Of a stretch of DNA of 64,000 nucleotides, positions 34,287 through 42,937 are shown one piece after another. The stretch lies in assembly GCA_050184585.1 (NCBI GenBank), contig JBFXAF010000001.1, forward strand, positions 186,001 to 250,000, in the 5' to 3' direction. Below the pieces are notes generated by a model. The model was not told the DNA's origin and searched no databases. It worked only from the letters and a program-made list of their open reading frames with translations. Source of the stretch: JBFXAF01 sp050184585. GTDB lineage: Bacteria > Pseudomonadota > Alphaproteobacteria > Rhizobiales > Rhizobiaceae. The translations under genes and the position numbers were made by a program. How positions within the stretch are numbered: position 1 is the first letter of the stretch; each line of letters starts with the position of its first letter.

Positions 34287-35102
34287 TCAGCGGTGAAGGT
34301 GAATGGTGATGCGGCGCTCGATCCACTCGACGCCGTGGCGCAGGATCTCGACCAGCGAGAGATAGATGAGCGCCGCCCAGACATAGGTCTGGAAATCGAA
34401 GGAGCGCGAGTAGGCGAGCCGCGTCGCACCCATCAGGTCAGGCACGGTGATCAGCGCGACGACGGCCGAGCTCTTGATCATCAGCACGACCTCATTGCCG
34501 TAGGGTCTGAGCGCCACGATCATGGCCTGCGGCAGGATGATCTTCCACAGCGTGAGTCCGTCGTGCAGGCCCAGCGCCTGGGCGCCCTCCCACTGGCCCC
34601 TTGGCACGCTCTCGATCGCGCCGCGCAGGATTTCCGCCTGGTAGGCGGAGGTGTTGAGCGTGAAGGCGAGGATGGCGCAGTACCAGGCCTCGCGGAAGAA
34701 CACCCAGAGCCCGACGGACTCCAGTTCGGCACGGAACGAGCCGAGGCCGTAGTAGATGAGGAAGGTCTGCGCGAGCAGCGGCGTGCCGCGGAAGAAATAG
34801 ACATAGGCATAGGCCAGCGCGCCGACGAAGCGGTTGTTGGACATGCGCGCCCAGGCGATCGGCACCGAGAGGATGGCGCCGAGCACGGTGGAGATGGCCA
34901 CGAGCGACAGGGTGGTCCCCAGGCCCGAGATGTAGGGCCAGGTCCAGCGGTCGAAGAGTTCGCGGTCCCATGAGCCGACAAGGAAGAAGAACAGCGCGAT
35001 GAAGACCGCCAGCCAAAGGCAGACAAGCACCGTTCCGGCGATGCGCGCACGCGTCCACTGGCGGGCCTTCGGAGCCGGGATGTCGTGGACGATGGCGGTC
35101 AC
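34287..35102 (-). CDS. polar amino acid ABC transporter permease, HisM type
   Basis: 271 residues, about five membrane helices plus a longer N-terminus. Cytoplasmic EAA loop EILRGAIESVPRGQWEGAQAL matches the consensus EAxRxxxxSVPxGQxEAAxxLG. Inner-membrane subunit of an uptake system for basic or polar amino acids, heterodimer with the adjacent permease. Overlaps that gene by ATGA. Confidence 0.93.
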   Translation of the reverse strand: MTAIVHDIPAPKARQWTRARIAGTVLVCLWLAVFIALFFFLVGSWDRELFDRWTWPYISGLGTTLSLVAISTVLGAILSVPIAWARMSNNRFVGALAYAYVYFFRGTPLLAQTFLIYYGLGSFRAELESVGLWVFFREAWYCAILAFTLNTSAYQAEILRGAIESVPRGQWEGAQALGLHDGLTLWKIILPQAMIVALRPYGNEVVLMIKSSAVVALITVPDLMGATRLAYSRSFDFQTYVWAALIYLSLVEILRHGVEWIERRITIHLHR

Positions 35103-35812
35103 CGCTCACCCGCCTTGCGGCCGACGGCGCGCTCGATCTGGCGCACGCCGATGGACGAGACGACCGCGAGGGTGAGGTAAAGCAGCGTCGCGAGGCCGAA
35201 GAAGACAAAGGGTTCGCGCGTCACCCGCGCGGCGATGCCGGCTTGACGCAAGATGTCGGACAGGCCGATAGCCGAGACCAGCGCGGTGTTGAGGAGGAGT
35301 ACGAGCCAGAGGTTGGTGAGGCCGGGCAGGGCGATGCGGATCAGCTGCGGCAGCACGATCAGCCGCATCGTCTGGAAGCCGGACAGGCCGATCGAATAGC
35401 CGCCCTCATATTGGCCGCGCGGTATCGCCTTGAAGGCGGAAAGAAAGACCTCGCTCGCATAGGAGGACAGCACAACGCCGAGCGCCACCATGCCGGAGAC
35501 GAAACTGTTGACCTCGACCGACGCCGTCGGGTCGATCAGGCGGAACAGCCGCTGCAGACCGATCTGGACGCCGTAATAGACCAGGAAAAGCGTCAGGAGT
35601 TCCGGCAGGCCGCGGAAGATGGTGGTGTAGATGTTGCCGGCCAGCCTCAGCGTCGGTTCCTCCGACTGCTTCGCCAGGGCCACGAAGAAGCCAATCACCA
35701 ATCCGAGCGGCAGGGTTGCGAGCGCCAGCGAGACGGTGATGAAGACGCCATAGAAGATATCGTCAAGCCAGCCTTCCGGTCCCCAACTCAGGAGGGTCCA
35801 CACAGTCGGCAT
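35099..35812 (-). CDS. polar amino acid ABC transporter permease, HisQ type
   Basis: 237 residues, about five membrane helices, EAA loop EVFLSAFKAIPRGQYEGGYSIG. Partner of the HisM-type gene that follows with a 4-bp overlap. The binding-protein gene lies upstream, separated by the second copy of the 117-bp palindromic element. No ATPase gene is present in the cluster; it must come from elsewhere in the genome. Confidence 0.93.
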   Translation of the reverse strand: MPTVWTLLSWGPEGWLDDIFYGVFITVSLALATLPLGLVIGFFVALAKQSEEPTLRLAGNIYTTIFRGLPELLTLFLVYYGVQIGLQRLFRLIDPTASVEVNSFVSGMVALGVVLSSYASEVFLSAFKAIPRGQYEGGYSIGLSGFQTMRLIVLPQLIRIALPGLTNLWLVLLLNTALVSAIGLSDILRQAGIAARVTREPFVFFGLATLLYLTLAVVSSIGVRQIERAVGRKAGER

Positions 35813-35832
35813 CGGGCTAGGGCTTGCTGCTC

Positions 35833-35949
35833 TTCAGGCGAGGCCGGCCTGCAAATGGCGGCTTTCCGCGCTTCCGGTGCTCACGTACCCGAATGCACGC
35901 GCCGCTCCGGTTCTCGAAATCCACCATTCTCGGCCCGCCCTGACCTGAA
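35833..35949. repeat. 117-bp palindromic intergenic element, copy 2
   Basis: Second copy of the 32028-32145 element, same orientation, with TTCAGG...CCTGAA ends and the same interior (shared stretch CCTGCAAATGGCGGCTTTC). It lies inside the transporter operon between the binding-protein stop and the first permease, a place where a hairpin would lower permease expression relative to the binding protein. Confidence 0.75.
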
Positions 35950-36006
35950 CATCAACAAACCCGAAACCAGACCGGGCGGCGACGAAGGCCGCCCGGTGAG
36001 GCGCGC

Positions 36007-36786
36007 TCAGCCGCCGTAGACGTCGTACGGGAAATACTTGTCGTTGATTTCCTTGTACTTGCCATTGGCGCGAATGGCGTCGATCGCGGCATTGAACTTC
36101 GCGGCAAGGTCCGCCTCGCCCTTGCGGATGGCGATGCCCGCGCCTGGTCCGTGGATCTCGGCGACCGGCGTGACGGTGCCGACGATCTCGCAGCACTGGC
36201 CGTCCGGCGTCTTCAGCCATTCCTCGATGACGCTGATGTCGTCGTTGATGGCGTCGATGCGGCCGGCGGCCAGATCGAGCTGCTCTTCCTGGCTGGTCGG
36301 ATAGCCCTTGATCGTGGAGTCCGTGTAGGTCTTCTCGGAATAGTTGAAATGGGTGGTCGAGGTGGCGACGCCGATCGTCTTGCCCGCGAGATCCTCCTTC
36401 GTCACGCCTTTGATCCCGCTACCCTTGGCGGCGGCGATGGCCGGCGGCGTGTTGTAGTACTTGTTGGTGAAGTCGACCTGCTTCTTGCGCTCCTCGGTGA
36501 TCGACATGGACGCGATGATGGCGTCGAACTTGCCGGCCTGGAGCGCAGGGATGATGCCGTCCCAGTCCTGCGTGACGAACTCGCACTTGGCCTTCATCTC
36601 CTCGCAGAGCGCGTTGGCGATGTCGATGTCGAAGCCCACGAGCTGGCCGTCGGCGGTCAGGTTGTTGAAGGGCGGATAGGCGCCTTCCGTTCCGATCTTC
36701 AGGGAAAGCTCCTGGCCCTGGGCCGCGCCTGTGGCGATCGCGAGCGCCGCGGTCGCCGCCAGTGCAAGACGCATGGAGATACGCAT
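36007..36786 (-). CDS. periplasmic amino acid-binding protein of ABC transporter
   Basis: 259 residues from the ATG at 36786 with GAGAGGAA site. Signal peptide MRISMRLALAATAALAIATG, then the SBP_bac_3 fold: LKIGTEGAYPPFNN, GFDIDIANALCEEM, WDGIIPALQAGKFDAIIASM, ITEERKKQVDFTNKYY. The family binds Lys/Arg/Orn/His or other polar amino acids. It feeds the HisQ/HisM-type permeases downstream. Two Cys pairs (CEEMKAKCEF and GQCCEIV) may form disulfides. Confidence 0.93.
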   Translation of the reverse strand: MRISMRLALAATAALAIATGAAQGQELSLKIGTEGAYPPFNNLTADGQLVGFDIDIANALCEEMKAKCEFVTQDWDGIIPALQAGKFDAIIASMSITEERKKQVDFTNKYYNTPPAIAAAKGSGIKGVTKEDLAGKTIGVATSTTHFNYSEKTYTDSTIKGYPTSQEEQLDLAAGRIDAINDDISVIEEWLKTPDGQCCEIVGTVTPVAEIHGPGAGIAIRKGEADLAAKFNAAIDAIRANGKYKEINDKYFPYDVYGG

Positions 36787-36919
36787 GATGTTCCTCTCTG
36801 TTGGGGTTCCGCGCTCACTGAAGGGCGCGGCGAGACGGGAGGCCGTCCGCTGGCGACGATATTCCCACTGTTTTTGCGCGGAATGCAACAGCCGGGCTGG
36901 GTTGCAGGGGTACGGCTTC

Positions 36920-37432
36920 CTACCGTCGCGTCAGGCCGAGCAGGCGCTCGACGAAGTCGGCAATCGCCCGCACGTCATCCAGGGCAAACACGGGAAGCCC
37001 GGAGGCGGCGGCCTCGTGATCGGCGGCGATGGCGACGATGTTCGGATCGTCCGGGGCGAGCGGGCGCGTGTCGCGCGCATCCCGGCGGCGCGTCTCGATC
37101 TTGGCGTGGCGCTCGCGCTTGTAGCCTTCCACCACGACCACGTCGCAAGGAGCGAGCCGCGACAGCACTTCGTCCATCGAAGGTTCCGCTTCGCCGCGCA
37201 ACTCGTGCATGATCGCCCAGCGCCGGCCGGACACGACGGCGACTTCGGTCGCCCCGGCCAGGCGATGGCGGTGGCTGTCGGCGCCTTCCCGGTCGATGTC
37301 GAATTCGTGGTGCGCGTGCTTGACGGTCGATACGCGATGGCCGCGGAGCACGAGTTCCGCCACGAGGCGCTCGGTGAGCGTCGTCTTGCCGGAATTCTTC
37401 CAGCCGGTGATGCCGATGATTGGCGCGCTCAC
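36920..37432 (-). CDS. mobB: molybdopterin-guanine dinucleotide biosynthesis adaptor MobB
   Basis: 170 residues. P-loop GITGWKNSGKTTL (7-19), then TVKHAHHEFDIDREGADSHRHRLAGA, the conserved MobB histidine-rich segment, and DVVVVEGYK. GTP-binding partner of MobA. Its start overlaps the mobA stop by 4 bp. The downstream 133 bp to the binding-protein gene contains no gene. Confidence 0.93.
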   Translation of the reverse strand: MSAPIIGITGWKNSGKTTLTERLVAELVLRGHRVSTVKHAHHEFDIDREGADSHRHRLAGATEVAVVSGRRWAIMHELRGEAEPSMDEVLSRLAPCDVVVVEGYKRERHAKIETRRRDARDTRPLAPDDPNIVAIAADHEAAASGLPVFALDDVRAIADFVERLLGLTRR

Positions 37433-38022
37433 GGTGCGTTGCTCCGCGCTTCGGCGGTCGCCAGGTCAGCCGGCGTGTTGACGTTGAAGAAGGCGTCGGG
37501 ATCGTCGAAGTCGACGAAGTGGTGCGGCCTGGCGCCGACGTAGCTCATGACCTTGCGCGAACCGCCGGCATGAAGATGGCTTTCGAGATCGTCGCGCAAC
37601 GTGACCGGCCAGGCGGCGCAGACCGGATGCGGCAGGCCGGCCGAGCGCGCCACGGCGATGCCGCCGCGCGCGGTTTCAGCACGAAGCAGCAGGCGGGGGG
37701 CGATGTCGGCAGGCAGGAAGGGCGTGTCAGCGGGCAAGGTGACGAGGAGGTCGGCCCTCGACCGCCCGGCCCAGCCGAGACCGGCGGCGACACCGGCCAG
37801 GGGTCCCTGAAAGCCGGCGAGACCGTCCTCGATGACAGGCACGCCGAACGACGCATAGCGGGGGCCGTTATTGGCATTGATGGCGATCGCCGCGACGGCT
37901 CCTTCGAGGCGGGCGAGGGCGTGTGCGATCAATGGCCTGCCTGCGAGATTCATCAGCGGCTTCTGACCGCCGGCCATGCGGCTCGACTGTCCGCCCGCCA
38001 GGATTAGCCCGACCGCGCGCAT
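37429..38022 (-). CDS. mobA: molybdenum cofactor guanylyltransferase MobA
   Basis: 197 residues. Nucleotidyltransferase motif LAGGQSSRMAGGQKPLMNL (8-26) with the RM..GG..K signature and a PADTPFLP metal-binding loop. It attaches GMP to molybdopterin, giving MGD for DMSO-reductase-family enzymes. The CoxL-like enzyme of this window would instead need the cytosine form made by MocA, so MobA serves other enzymes. Operon: EamA, MFS, mobA, mobB. Confidence 0.93.
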   Translation of the reverse strand: MRAVGLILAGGQSSRMAGGQKPLMNLAGRPLIAHALARLEGAVAAIAINANNGPRYASFGVPVIEDGLAGFQGPLAGVAAGLGWAGRSRADLLVTLPADTPFLPADIAPRLLLRAETARGGIAVARSAGLPHPVCAAWPVTLRDDLESHLHAGGSRKVMSYVGARPHHFVDFDDPDAFFNVNTPADLATAEARSNAP

Positions 38023-38025
38023 CGT

Positions 38026-39219
38026 TCAGGCCCTGGTGACGCGGATCACGAAGAGGATCGCCAGGATAGCCCCGATGGCCGACAGGAGCATGACGAAGAG
38101 CAGCGGGTAGGGGCCGGTCTCCGGCGACAGCAGGGCGCCGGCGACGAATGCCAGAATCGCTCCGCCGCCGATCTGGAGCGCGCCGCCCAGCCCCGACGCC
38201 GAACCGGCGTGATGCGGCCGCACGCTGACCATGCCGGCATTGGCGTTCGGCAGCGTCGCGCCGTTGCCGATGCCGATGAAGAAGGCCGGGCCGAACAGCG
38301 AGAGGGGGTGGTTCAGCCCGGACGCGAAGAGCAGGATGGCGAAGACCATCCCGACGGCCGCGACGATGGCGCCGGCCAGCATCATGCGGTTGATGCCCGC
38401 GCGGGTCGAGAAGCGGCCTGCCGAATAGTTGCCGATGATGTAGCCGGCCGAGATGATGCCGAAATAGTAGCCGTATCCGGACGGGCTCAGCCCCAGCATC
38501 TCGGTGGCCACGTAGGGGCCGCCGCCGACGAAAGCGAAAAAGGCCCCGGACGTGAAGGCGGCGACGCCGGTGTAGCCCCAGAAGGAGGGCGAGCGCAGAA
38601 GTTCCGGATAGGCGCGGAACTGGCTGGCGAAGCTCGCCGATGGATTGTGGTTCGTCTCACCCAGGTCGAGCCAGACGACGAGAAGCGCGACAAGGCCGTA
38701 GGCCAAGGTGAGGACGAAGGTGGATTGCCAGCCAAAGGTCTCGTCCAGCATGCCGCCGATGAAGGGTCCGATCATCGGCACGAGCGCCATGCCCATGGTG
38801 ATGTAGCCCATGCGGCTGGCGGCGTGGGTCGGGCCGACCGTGTCGCGCACGATGGCGCGGGCCAGCACCATCCCAGCCGCGGAGACGGCCTGGAAGAGGC
38901 GCGCGAGAAGCAGCGTCGTGATGTCAGGCGAAAACAGCGCCACCACAGTCGCGGCCAGGAAGACGACGAAGCACAGGACCATGACCGGCCGGCGACCGAA
39001 CCGGTCGGAAGCGGGACCGATCAGGATCTGCAGGAAGGCCATGGCGCAGAGATAGAGCGTGACGGCAAGCTGCATGACCGCATAGTCGACGCCGAAATGC
39101 CGGGCCATGCCGGGCAGGGACGGAAGGATGACGTTCATCGCCAGCGGGCCGACCGCCGTTGCGATGACCAGAGTCGTGATGTGGGGCGGCGTCGTGCGAT
39201 CGAAGAGACGGTTCGACAT
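38026..39219 (-). CDS. Bcr/CflA family multidrug efflux MFS transporter
   Basis: 397 residues, 12 membrane helices. DHA1 signature GPASDRFGRRPVMV (loop 2-3, about residue 68) and LFQAVSAAGMVLARAIVRD (motif of Bcr/CflA proteins, helix 4). Proton-driven exporter, classically of bicyclomycin, sulfonamide or chloramphenicol. Located 3 bp before mobA and 6 bp after the EamA gene; the link with Mo cofactor genes is probably incidental. Confidence 0.92.
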   Translation of the reverse strand: MSNRLFDRTTPPHITTLVIATAVGPLAMNVILPSLPGMARHFGVDYAVMQLAVTLYLCAMAFLQILIGPASDRFGRRPVMVLCFVVFLAATVVALFSPDITTLLLARLFQAVSAAGMVLARAIVRDTVGPTHAASRMGYITMGMALVPMIGPFIGGMLDETFGWQSTFVLTLAYGLVALLVVWLDLGETNHNPSASFASQFRAYPELLRSPSFWGYTGVAAFTSGAFFAFVGGGPYVATEMLGLSPSGYGYYFGIISAGYIIGNYSAGRFSTRAGINRMMLAGAIVAAVGMVFAILLFASGLNHPLSLFGPAFFIGIGNGATLPNANAGMVSVRPHHAGSASGLGGALQIGGGAILAFVAGALLSPETGPYPLLFVMLLSAIGAILAILFVIRVTRA

Positions 39220-39225
39220 CTGGCC

Positions 39226-40146
39226 CTACAGCCCGTCAGGCGTCGCGGGTTCGCGCGAACTTTCCGCGACGATCGGCCGACGGCCGACCGCCCTTTCACG
39301 GTACAGGGTGAAGAGACCGGATCCGACGACGATCGCCGCGCCGATCGCCATCGCGAGGTCGGGGACGTCGCCAAAAACCACGAAGCCGAGCACGATGGCC
39401 CACAACAGCGCCGTGTAGCGGAAAGGCGCGATGAAGGAGATGTCGCCCATCCGCATCGCCTCGATGATGAACTGATAGCCGACGACGAGCATGGACGCGC
39501 CCACCGCCAACATGCCGACGTTCCACGGGGTCAGCGGCGACCAGCCACCCATCGGCTCGATGAGGGCGGCGCCGCACGCCGTCACCGTGACGGCGGTGAC
39601 GAATGAAACGAGGAGCGAGGGGATCGGGGCGGGGATACGCTTGGTGACTAGGTCGCGGACAGCGGCGAAGAAGACGCATACCAGCGTGAGAAGCGAGTAA
39701 ACGCTGAAGCCTTCGAAGCCCGGCCTCACGATGATCATCACGCCGGCGAAGCCGATCAGGATCGCCAGCCAGCGGCGCCACCCGACCTTTTCGGAGAAGG
39801 CCAGGGCTGCGCCCATCGTCACTGCGAGCGGCAGCGCCTGGAGAACGGCGGAGACCGTCGCCAGCGGCAGATGCGCCAACGCCACGAGGAAGCACACGGT
39901 GGCGGCGGTCTCGCAGGCGGCCCTGAGGACGACGTAGGGGTTGGCGACGGAGCCGAAATTGGCGAACGCGCCGCGGTGCCAGGCGATCGCGGCGACGAAG
40001 AGCGTGGCGAAGACCCCACGCACCAGCATGACCTGCCCCATGTTCATGGTTTCCGCCACCGTCTTCGAGATGGCGTCACTCATGGTGAAGCCGGCCATCG
40101 AGACCGACATGAATACGGCGCCGCGCAGGTTGGGCGAGAGAGGCAC
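39226..40146 (-). CDS. EamA/DMT family transporter
   Basis: 306 residues from the GTG at 40146, giving the N-terminus VPLSPNLRGAVFM common in this family; upstream starts at 40191 or 40215 are possible. About ten membrane helices in two EamA repeats, second repeat ending with VLGFVVFGDVPDLAMAIGAA. Inner-membrane metabolite exporter of unknown substrate. First gene of the operon with the MFS exporter, mobA and mobB. Confidence 0.88.
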   Translation of the reverse strand: MPLSPNLRGAVFMSVSMAGFTMSDAISKTVAETMNMGQVMLVRGVFATLFVAAIAWHRGAFANFGSVANPYVVLRAACETAATVCFLVALAHLPLATVSAVLQALPLAVTMGAALAFSEKVGWRRWLAILIGFAGVMIIVRPGFEGFSVYSLLTLVCVFFAAVRDLVTKRIPAPIPSLLVSFVTAVTVTACGAALIEPMGGWSPLTPWNVGMLAVGASMLVVGYQFIIEAMRMGDISFIAPFRYTALLWAIVLGFVVFGDVPDLAMAIGAAIVVGSGLFTLYRERAVGRRPIVAESSREPATPDGL

Positions 40147-40251
40147 GGAACGGACTCTAGGAGGATGCGGTTGCGCGGCCGGGTGTATCATCCACCACCG
40201 ACCTTGCAACCGCAAATCGCATGGACCAAGCCGTCCCGACGATACCGGTGG

Positions 40252-40608
40252 CTATTCCGGCGTCAGTATCTCGGTGCCGTTGCCCTCCTGTCCGGCGATG
40301 GTCCAAAGCCCATGCAAGGATCCGTCGGGCTGCATCTTGTAGACAACGAGCCCAATGTCGTCGCCCAGCACGTAGCCGGCCGCAAAGGAATCGTCGTTGC
40401 GCATGCATATGCCTTCCGACGTGGAGCCCCCGGTTTCCCACCGGATCGCGCAAGTCGTCTGGCTGGTCAGCACGATCTCGGCAGTGCCTCTGTAGACGGA
40501 GCCGTTGAAGTTGGTGCCCTCGACGGAATAGGTGCCGCCGATCGACTGAGCGGCCGCCGGAACGGCCAGTGACGCTCCCAGCAATGCCGGAGCGAGAAGC
40601 CTGAACAT
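40252..40608 (-). CDS. exported hypothetical protein
   Basis: 118 residues from the ATG at 40608. Signal peptide MFRLLAPALLGASLAVPAAA, then a small beta-rich domain (SIGGTYSVEGTNFNGSVYRG...) with two Cys (TTCAIRW and GICMRN). Resembles small alphaproteobacterial periplasmic proteins with the start IGGTYSVEGTN, function unknown to me. Last gene of the moaA operon on the minus strand, 77 bp after the preceding gene. Confidence 0.72.
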   Translation of the reverse strand: MFRLLAPALLGASLAVPAAAQSIGGTYSVEGTNFNGSVYRGTAEIVLTSQTTCAIRWETGGSTSEGICMRNDDSFAAGYVLGDDIGLVVYKMQPDGSLHGLWTIAGQEGNGTEILTPE

Positions 40609-40685
40609 GGAAGAACCCCCAAGGGAGAAACCGGCCGAGCGCCGGCGCATGACCTTACGTCCGGTCCCGAAACGAGTAAATCCAC

Positions 40686-41177
40686 TCAAGGGCCATCGAG
40701 GCTGCCGGCGATGCCGGCGACCAGCGGATCGTAGACTGCGCGCAACGCGGGAGGGTATTTCAGGAGAAAGGAGTGGATGACGTCGTCGGCGCCGAACTCG
40801 AGGCGCTGATAGAAAATCTGCTCCGGCTCGCCCGGCTGCTTCGTGATGCCCGAAATCACGGCCCAGTCGTCGCCGAACTGGGTGTAGGTCACGGCGCTGT
40901 CGCCCGACTCGGTCTTCATCGTCTCGATGATGCCCGCCGGCGTTTCCTCCAGTGCGTTGTTGAAGGCGAAGACGGCGAGGCTGCTTCCGTCAGCGGTGGA
41001 CACCCACGTCATGCCGTCGCCATTGGCCGGCGGCTCCATGCGTCGATCGAACAGTTCGGCGGGGAAGGATAGCGTCGTGCCGAACCGGGCGTTGCCATAG
41101 GTGAGAGTATCGGCCGAGGCCGGCAGCGCGAACAGCGCCGCCAGGAGGGTCATCGCCGACAGTGCCGTGCGAACCAA
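40686..41177 (-). CDS. exported hypothetical protein
   Basis: 163 residues. Signal peptide MVRTALSAMTLLAALFALPASA, mature part starting DTLTYGNARFGTTLSFPAELF, a pattern seen in small periplasmic proteins of unknown function in rhizobia. No catalytic motif. Located 18 bp downstream of moaA in the same direction. Confidence 0.75.
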   Translation of the reverse strand: MVRTALSAMTLLAALFALPASADTLTYGNARFGTTLSFPAELFDRRMEPPANGDGMTWVSTADGSSLAVFAFNNALEETPAGIIETMKTESGDSAVTYTQFGDDWAVISGITKQPGEPEQIFYQRLEFGADDVIHSFLLKYPPALRAVYDPLVAGIAGSLDGP

Positions 41178-41195
41178 GAACGTTCCTCCTCGGGA

Positions 41196-42227
41196 TCAGC
41201 CGCCGGTGACGCTCATGTGGCGCGACACGGCCGGGCGGCTGGTGCGGCGATCGATGACGAAGTCGTGGCCCTTGGGCTTGCGACCGATGGCTTCGTCGAT
41301 CGCGCGGGACAAGAGTTCGTTGCCTTCCGACGCGCGCAACGGCGTGCGCAGGTCCGCGGCGTCCTCCTGGCCGAGGCACATGTAGAGCGTGCCGGTGCAG
41401 GTGATGCGGACGCGGTTGCAGCTTTCGCAGAAATTGTGGGTGAGGGGGGTGATGAAACCCAGCCTGCCGCCGGTCTCGGCGACCTCCACGTAACGCGCCG
41501 GGCCGCCGGTCTTGTAAGGGATGTCGGTCAGCGTGAACCGGCGCTCCAGGTTGGCCCTGAGCAGGGAGAGCGGCAGGTACTGGTCGGTGCGGTCGGCGTC
41601 GATCTCGCCCATCGGCATCGTCTCGATGACGGTCAAATCCATGCCGCGGCCATGCGCCCAGCGAAGCATGTCCGGCAGTTCGTCCTCGTTGAAACCCTTC
41701 AACGCCACGGCATTGAGCTTCACCTTGATGCCAGCCGCCTGCGCTGCGTCAATGCCGGACATGACCTTGGAGAGGTCACCCCAGCGTGTCACGGCGCGGA
41801 ATTTTTCGGGGTCCAGCGTGTCCAGCGAGACGTTGATGCGCCTGACGCCGCAATCGGCGAGTTCGGCCGCGAAACGGGCGAGCTGCGAGCCGTTGGTGGT
41901 CAGCGTCAGCTCGTCCAGCGCGCCCGAGCCCAGGTGCCGGGACAGCTGACGGATGAGATGCATGACGTTCTTGCGCACCAGCGGCTCGCCGCCGGTGAGC
42001 CTCAGCTTGCGCACGCCCTTGTCGACGAAGGCGGTGCAGAGCCGGTCGAGTTCCTCCAGCGAAAGCAGGTCCTTCTTGGGCAGGAAGGCCATGTCCTCCG
42101 CCATGCAATAGGTGCAGCGGAAGTCGCAGCGGTCGGTGACCGAGACGCGCAGATAGGTGATCGACCGCCCGAACGGGTCGATCATGGCCGGTGCGGCGTC
42201 CGCGCGGGTCTCTGCGAATGCGCTCAT
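41196..42227 (-). CDS. moaA: GTP 3',8-cyclase MoaA
   Basis: 343 residues from the ATG at 42227. Radical SAM cluster CDFRCTYC (CX3CX2C) near residue 37, second [4Fe-4S] triad near the C-terminus (CESCNRVRITCTG), GTP-binding tail and C-terminal Gly-Gly (SVTGG) needed for activity. First step of molybdenum cofactor synthesis. Divergent from higBA. No recognisable Moco riboswitch in the 134-bp upstream region. Confidence 0.97.
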   Translation of the reverse strand: MSAFAETRADAAPAMIDPFGRSITYLRVSVTDRCDFRCTYCMAEDMAFLPKKDLLSLEELDRLCTAFVDKGVRKLRLTGGEPLVRKNVMHLIRQLSRHLGSGALDELTLTTNGSQLARFAAELADCGVRRINVSLDTLDPEKFRAVTRWGDLSKVMSGIDAAQAAGIKVKLNAVALKGFNEDELPDMLRWAHGRGMDLTVIETMPMGEIDADRTDQYLPLSLLRANLERRFTLTDIPYKTGGPARYVEVAETGGRLGFITPLTHNFCESCNRVRITCTGTLYMCLGQEDAADLRTPLRASEGNELLSRAIDEAIGRKPKGHDFVIDRRTSRPAVSRHMSVTGG

Positions 42228-42340
42228 GGTCGGAATGTCGGCCTCTTGGGGCGATTGTTCAAGGTTCGTCCAGCCTCCAGCCGTAGCATCGGACAGGAGT
42301 TTGGTGCAAATAGGCGCTATTTCATGATTGGCGTACAACG

Positions 42341-42357
42341 CTTCATGTAGTATGAAG
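42341..42357. promoter_or_regulatory. palindrome upstream of higBA, candidate antitoxin operator
   Basis: CTTCATGTAGTATGAAG: CTTCAT/ATGAAG arms around 5 bases, immediately upstream of the toxin start at 42362. HigA antitoxins repress their own promoter through such sites, so this is the likely autoregulatory operator. Confidence 0.5.
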
Positions 42358-42361
42358 CGGA

Positions 42362-42640
42362 ATGATCCGGTCCTGGGCGAATGGTCCGACGCGCCGCTTT
42401 GCAGAGGACGGGAAATCGAAGTTCTCTGGATTGAATGTAGAAAGGGCGCTTGAGCTGTTGGCGACCTTGAACGCCGCAACGACCCTGTCGGATCTTAGCC
42501 CTCTGAAATCCGTCGGACTTCATAAGCTCGGCGGCGACCGAAAGGGTCAATGGGCGATGACGATCAACGGACCCTGGCGGCTCTGCTTCCGCTTCGATGA
42601 CGGGAGCGCCTGGGACGTCGAGATCGTGGTCTATCATTGA
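42362..42640 (+). CDS. higB: HigB-family (RelE/ParE superfamily) toxin
   Basis: 92 residues. Small RelE-fold toxin of the host-inhibition-of-growth type: KFSGLNVERALELLATLNAA, SPLKSVGLHKLGGDRKGQWAMTI and C-terminal PWRLCFRF...VEIVVYH with the conserved Trp-Arg-(Ile/Leu) pair and terminal VYH. It would cleave mRNA on the ribosome. Toxin-first order and a HigA partner 12 bp downstream identify a type II higBA module. Confidence 0.93.
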   Translation: MIRSWANGPTRRFAEDGKSKFSGLNVERALELLATLNAATTLSDLSPLKSVGLHKLGGDRKGQWAMTINGPWRLCFRFDDGSAWDVEIVVYH

Positions 42641-42652
42641 GAGGAAGTGACA

Positions 42653-42934
42653 ATGCTGGCCATTCACCCTGGACGTATCCTGAAGCGCGAACTGGAGGCG
42701 CGGACGATGTCGGCCAATCGTCTGGCGCTTGCGCTGCGGCTGCCTTCCGGGCGGATCACCGACATCCTCAACGGCAAGCGTGGCATCTCGCCGGAGACGG
42801 CGCTTCGACTCGCGCGCTACTTCGGCAACAGCGCCCAGTTCTGGATGAACCTGCAGTCCACCTATGAGCTTGCCGTGGCCGAGCAGGCGATCGGCGACCG
42901 CGTAACGGCAGAAGTCTCGCCGGCGGCCGCCTGA
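42653..42934 (+). CDS. higA: HigA-family antitoxin (HTH)
   Basis: 93 residues from the ATG at 42653 (AGAGGAA 8 bases upstream; the GTG two codons earlier is too close to the SD). HigA/VapI-type HTH: IHPGRILKRELEARTMSANRLALALRL and ISPETALRLARYFGNSAQFWMNLQ. Neutralises HigB and represses the promoter. Followed 3 bp later by the DUF971 gene, so that gene probably shares the transcript. Confidence 0.93.
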   Translation: MLAIHPGRILKRELEARTMSANRLALALRLPSGRITDILNGKRGISPETALRLARYFGNSAQFWMNLQSTYELAVAEQAIGDRVTAEVSPAAA

Positions 42935-42937
42935 ACC

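Noticed and set aside
42228..42361. Moco riboswitch in front of moaA
   Set aside because: The short 134-bp region shared with higBA shows no conserved multi-stem structure that I can recognise.
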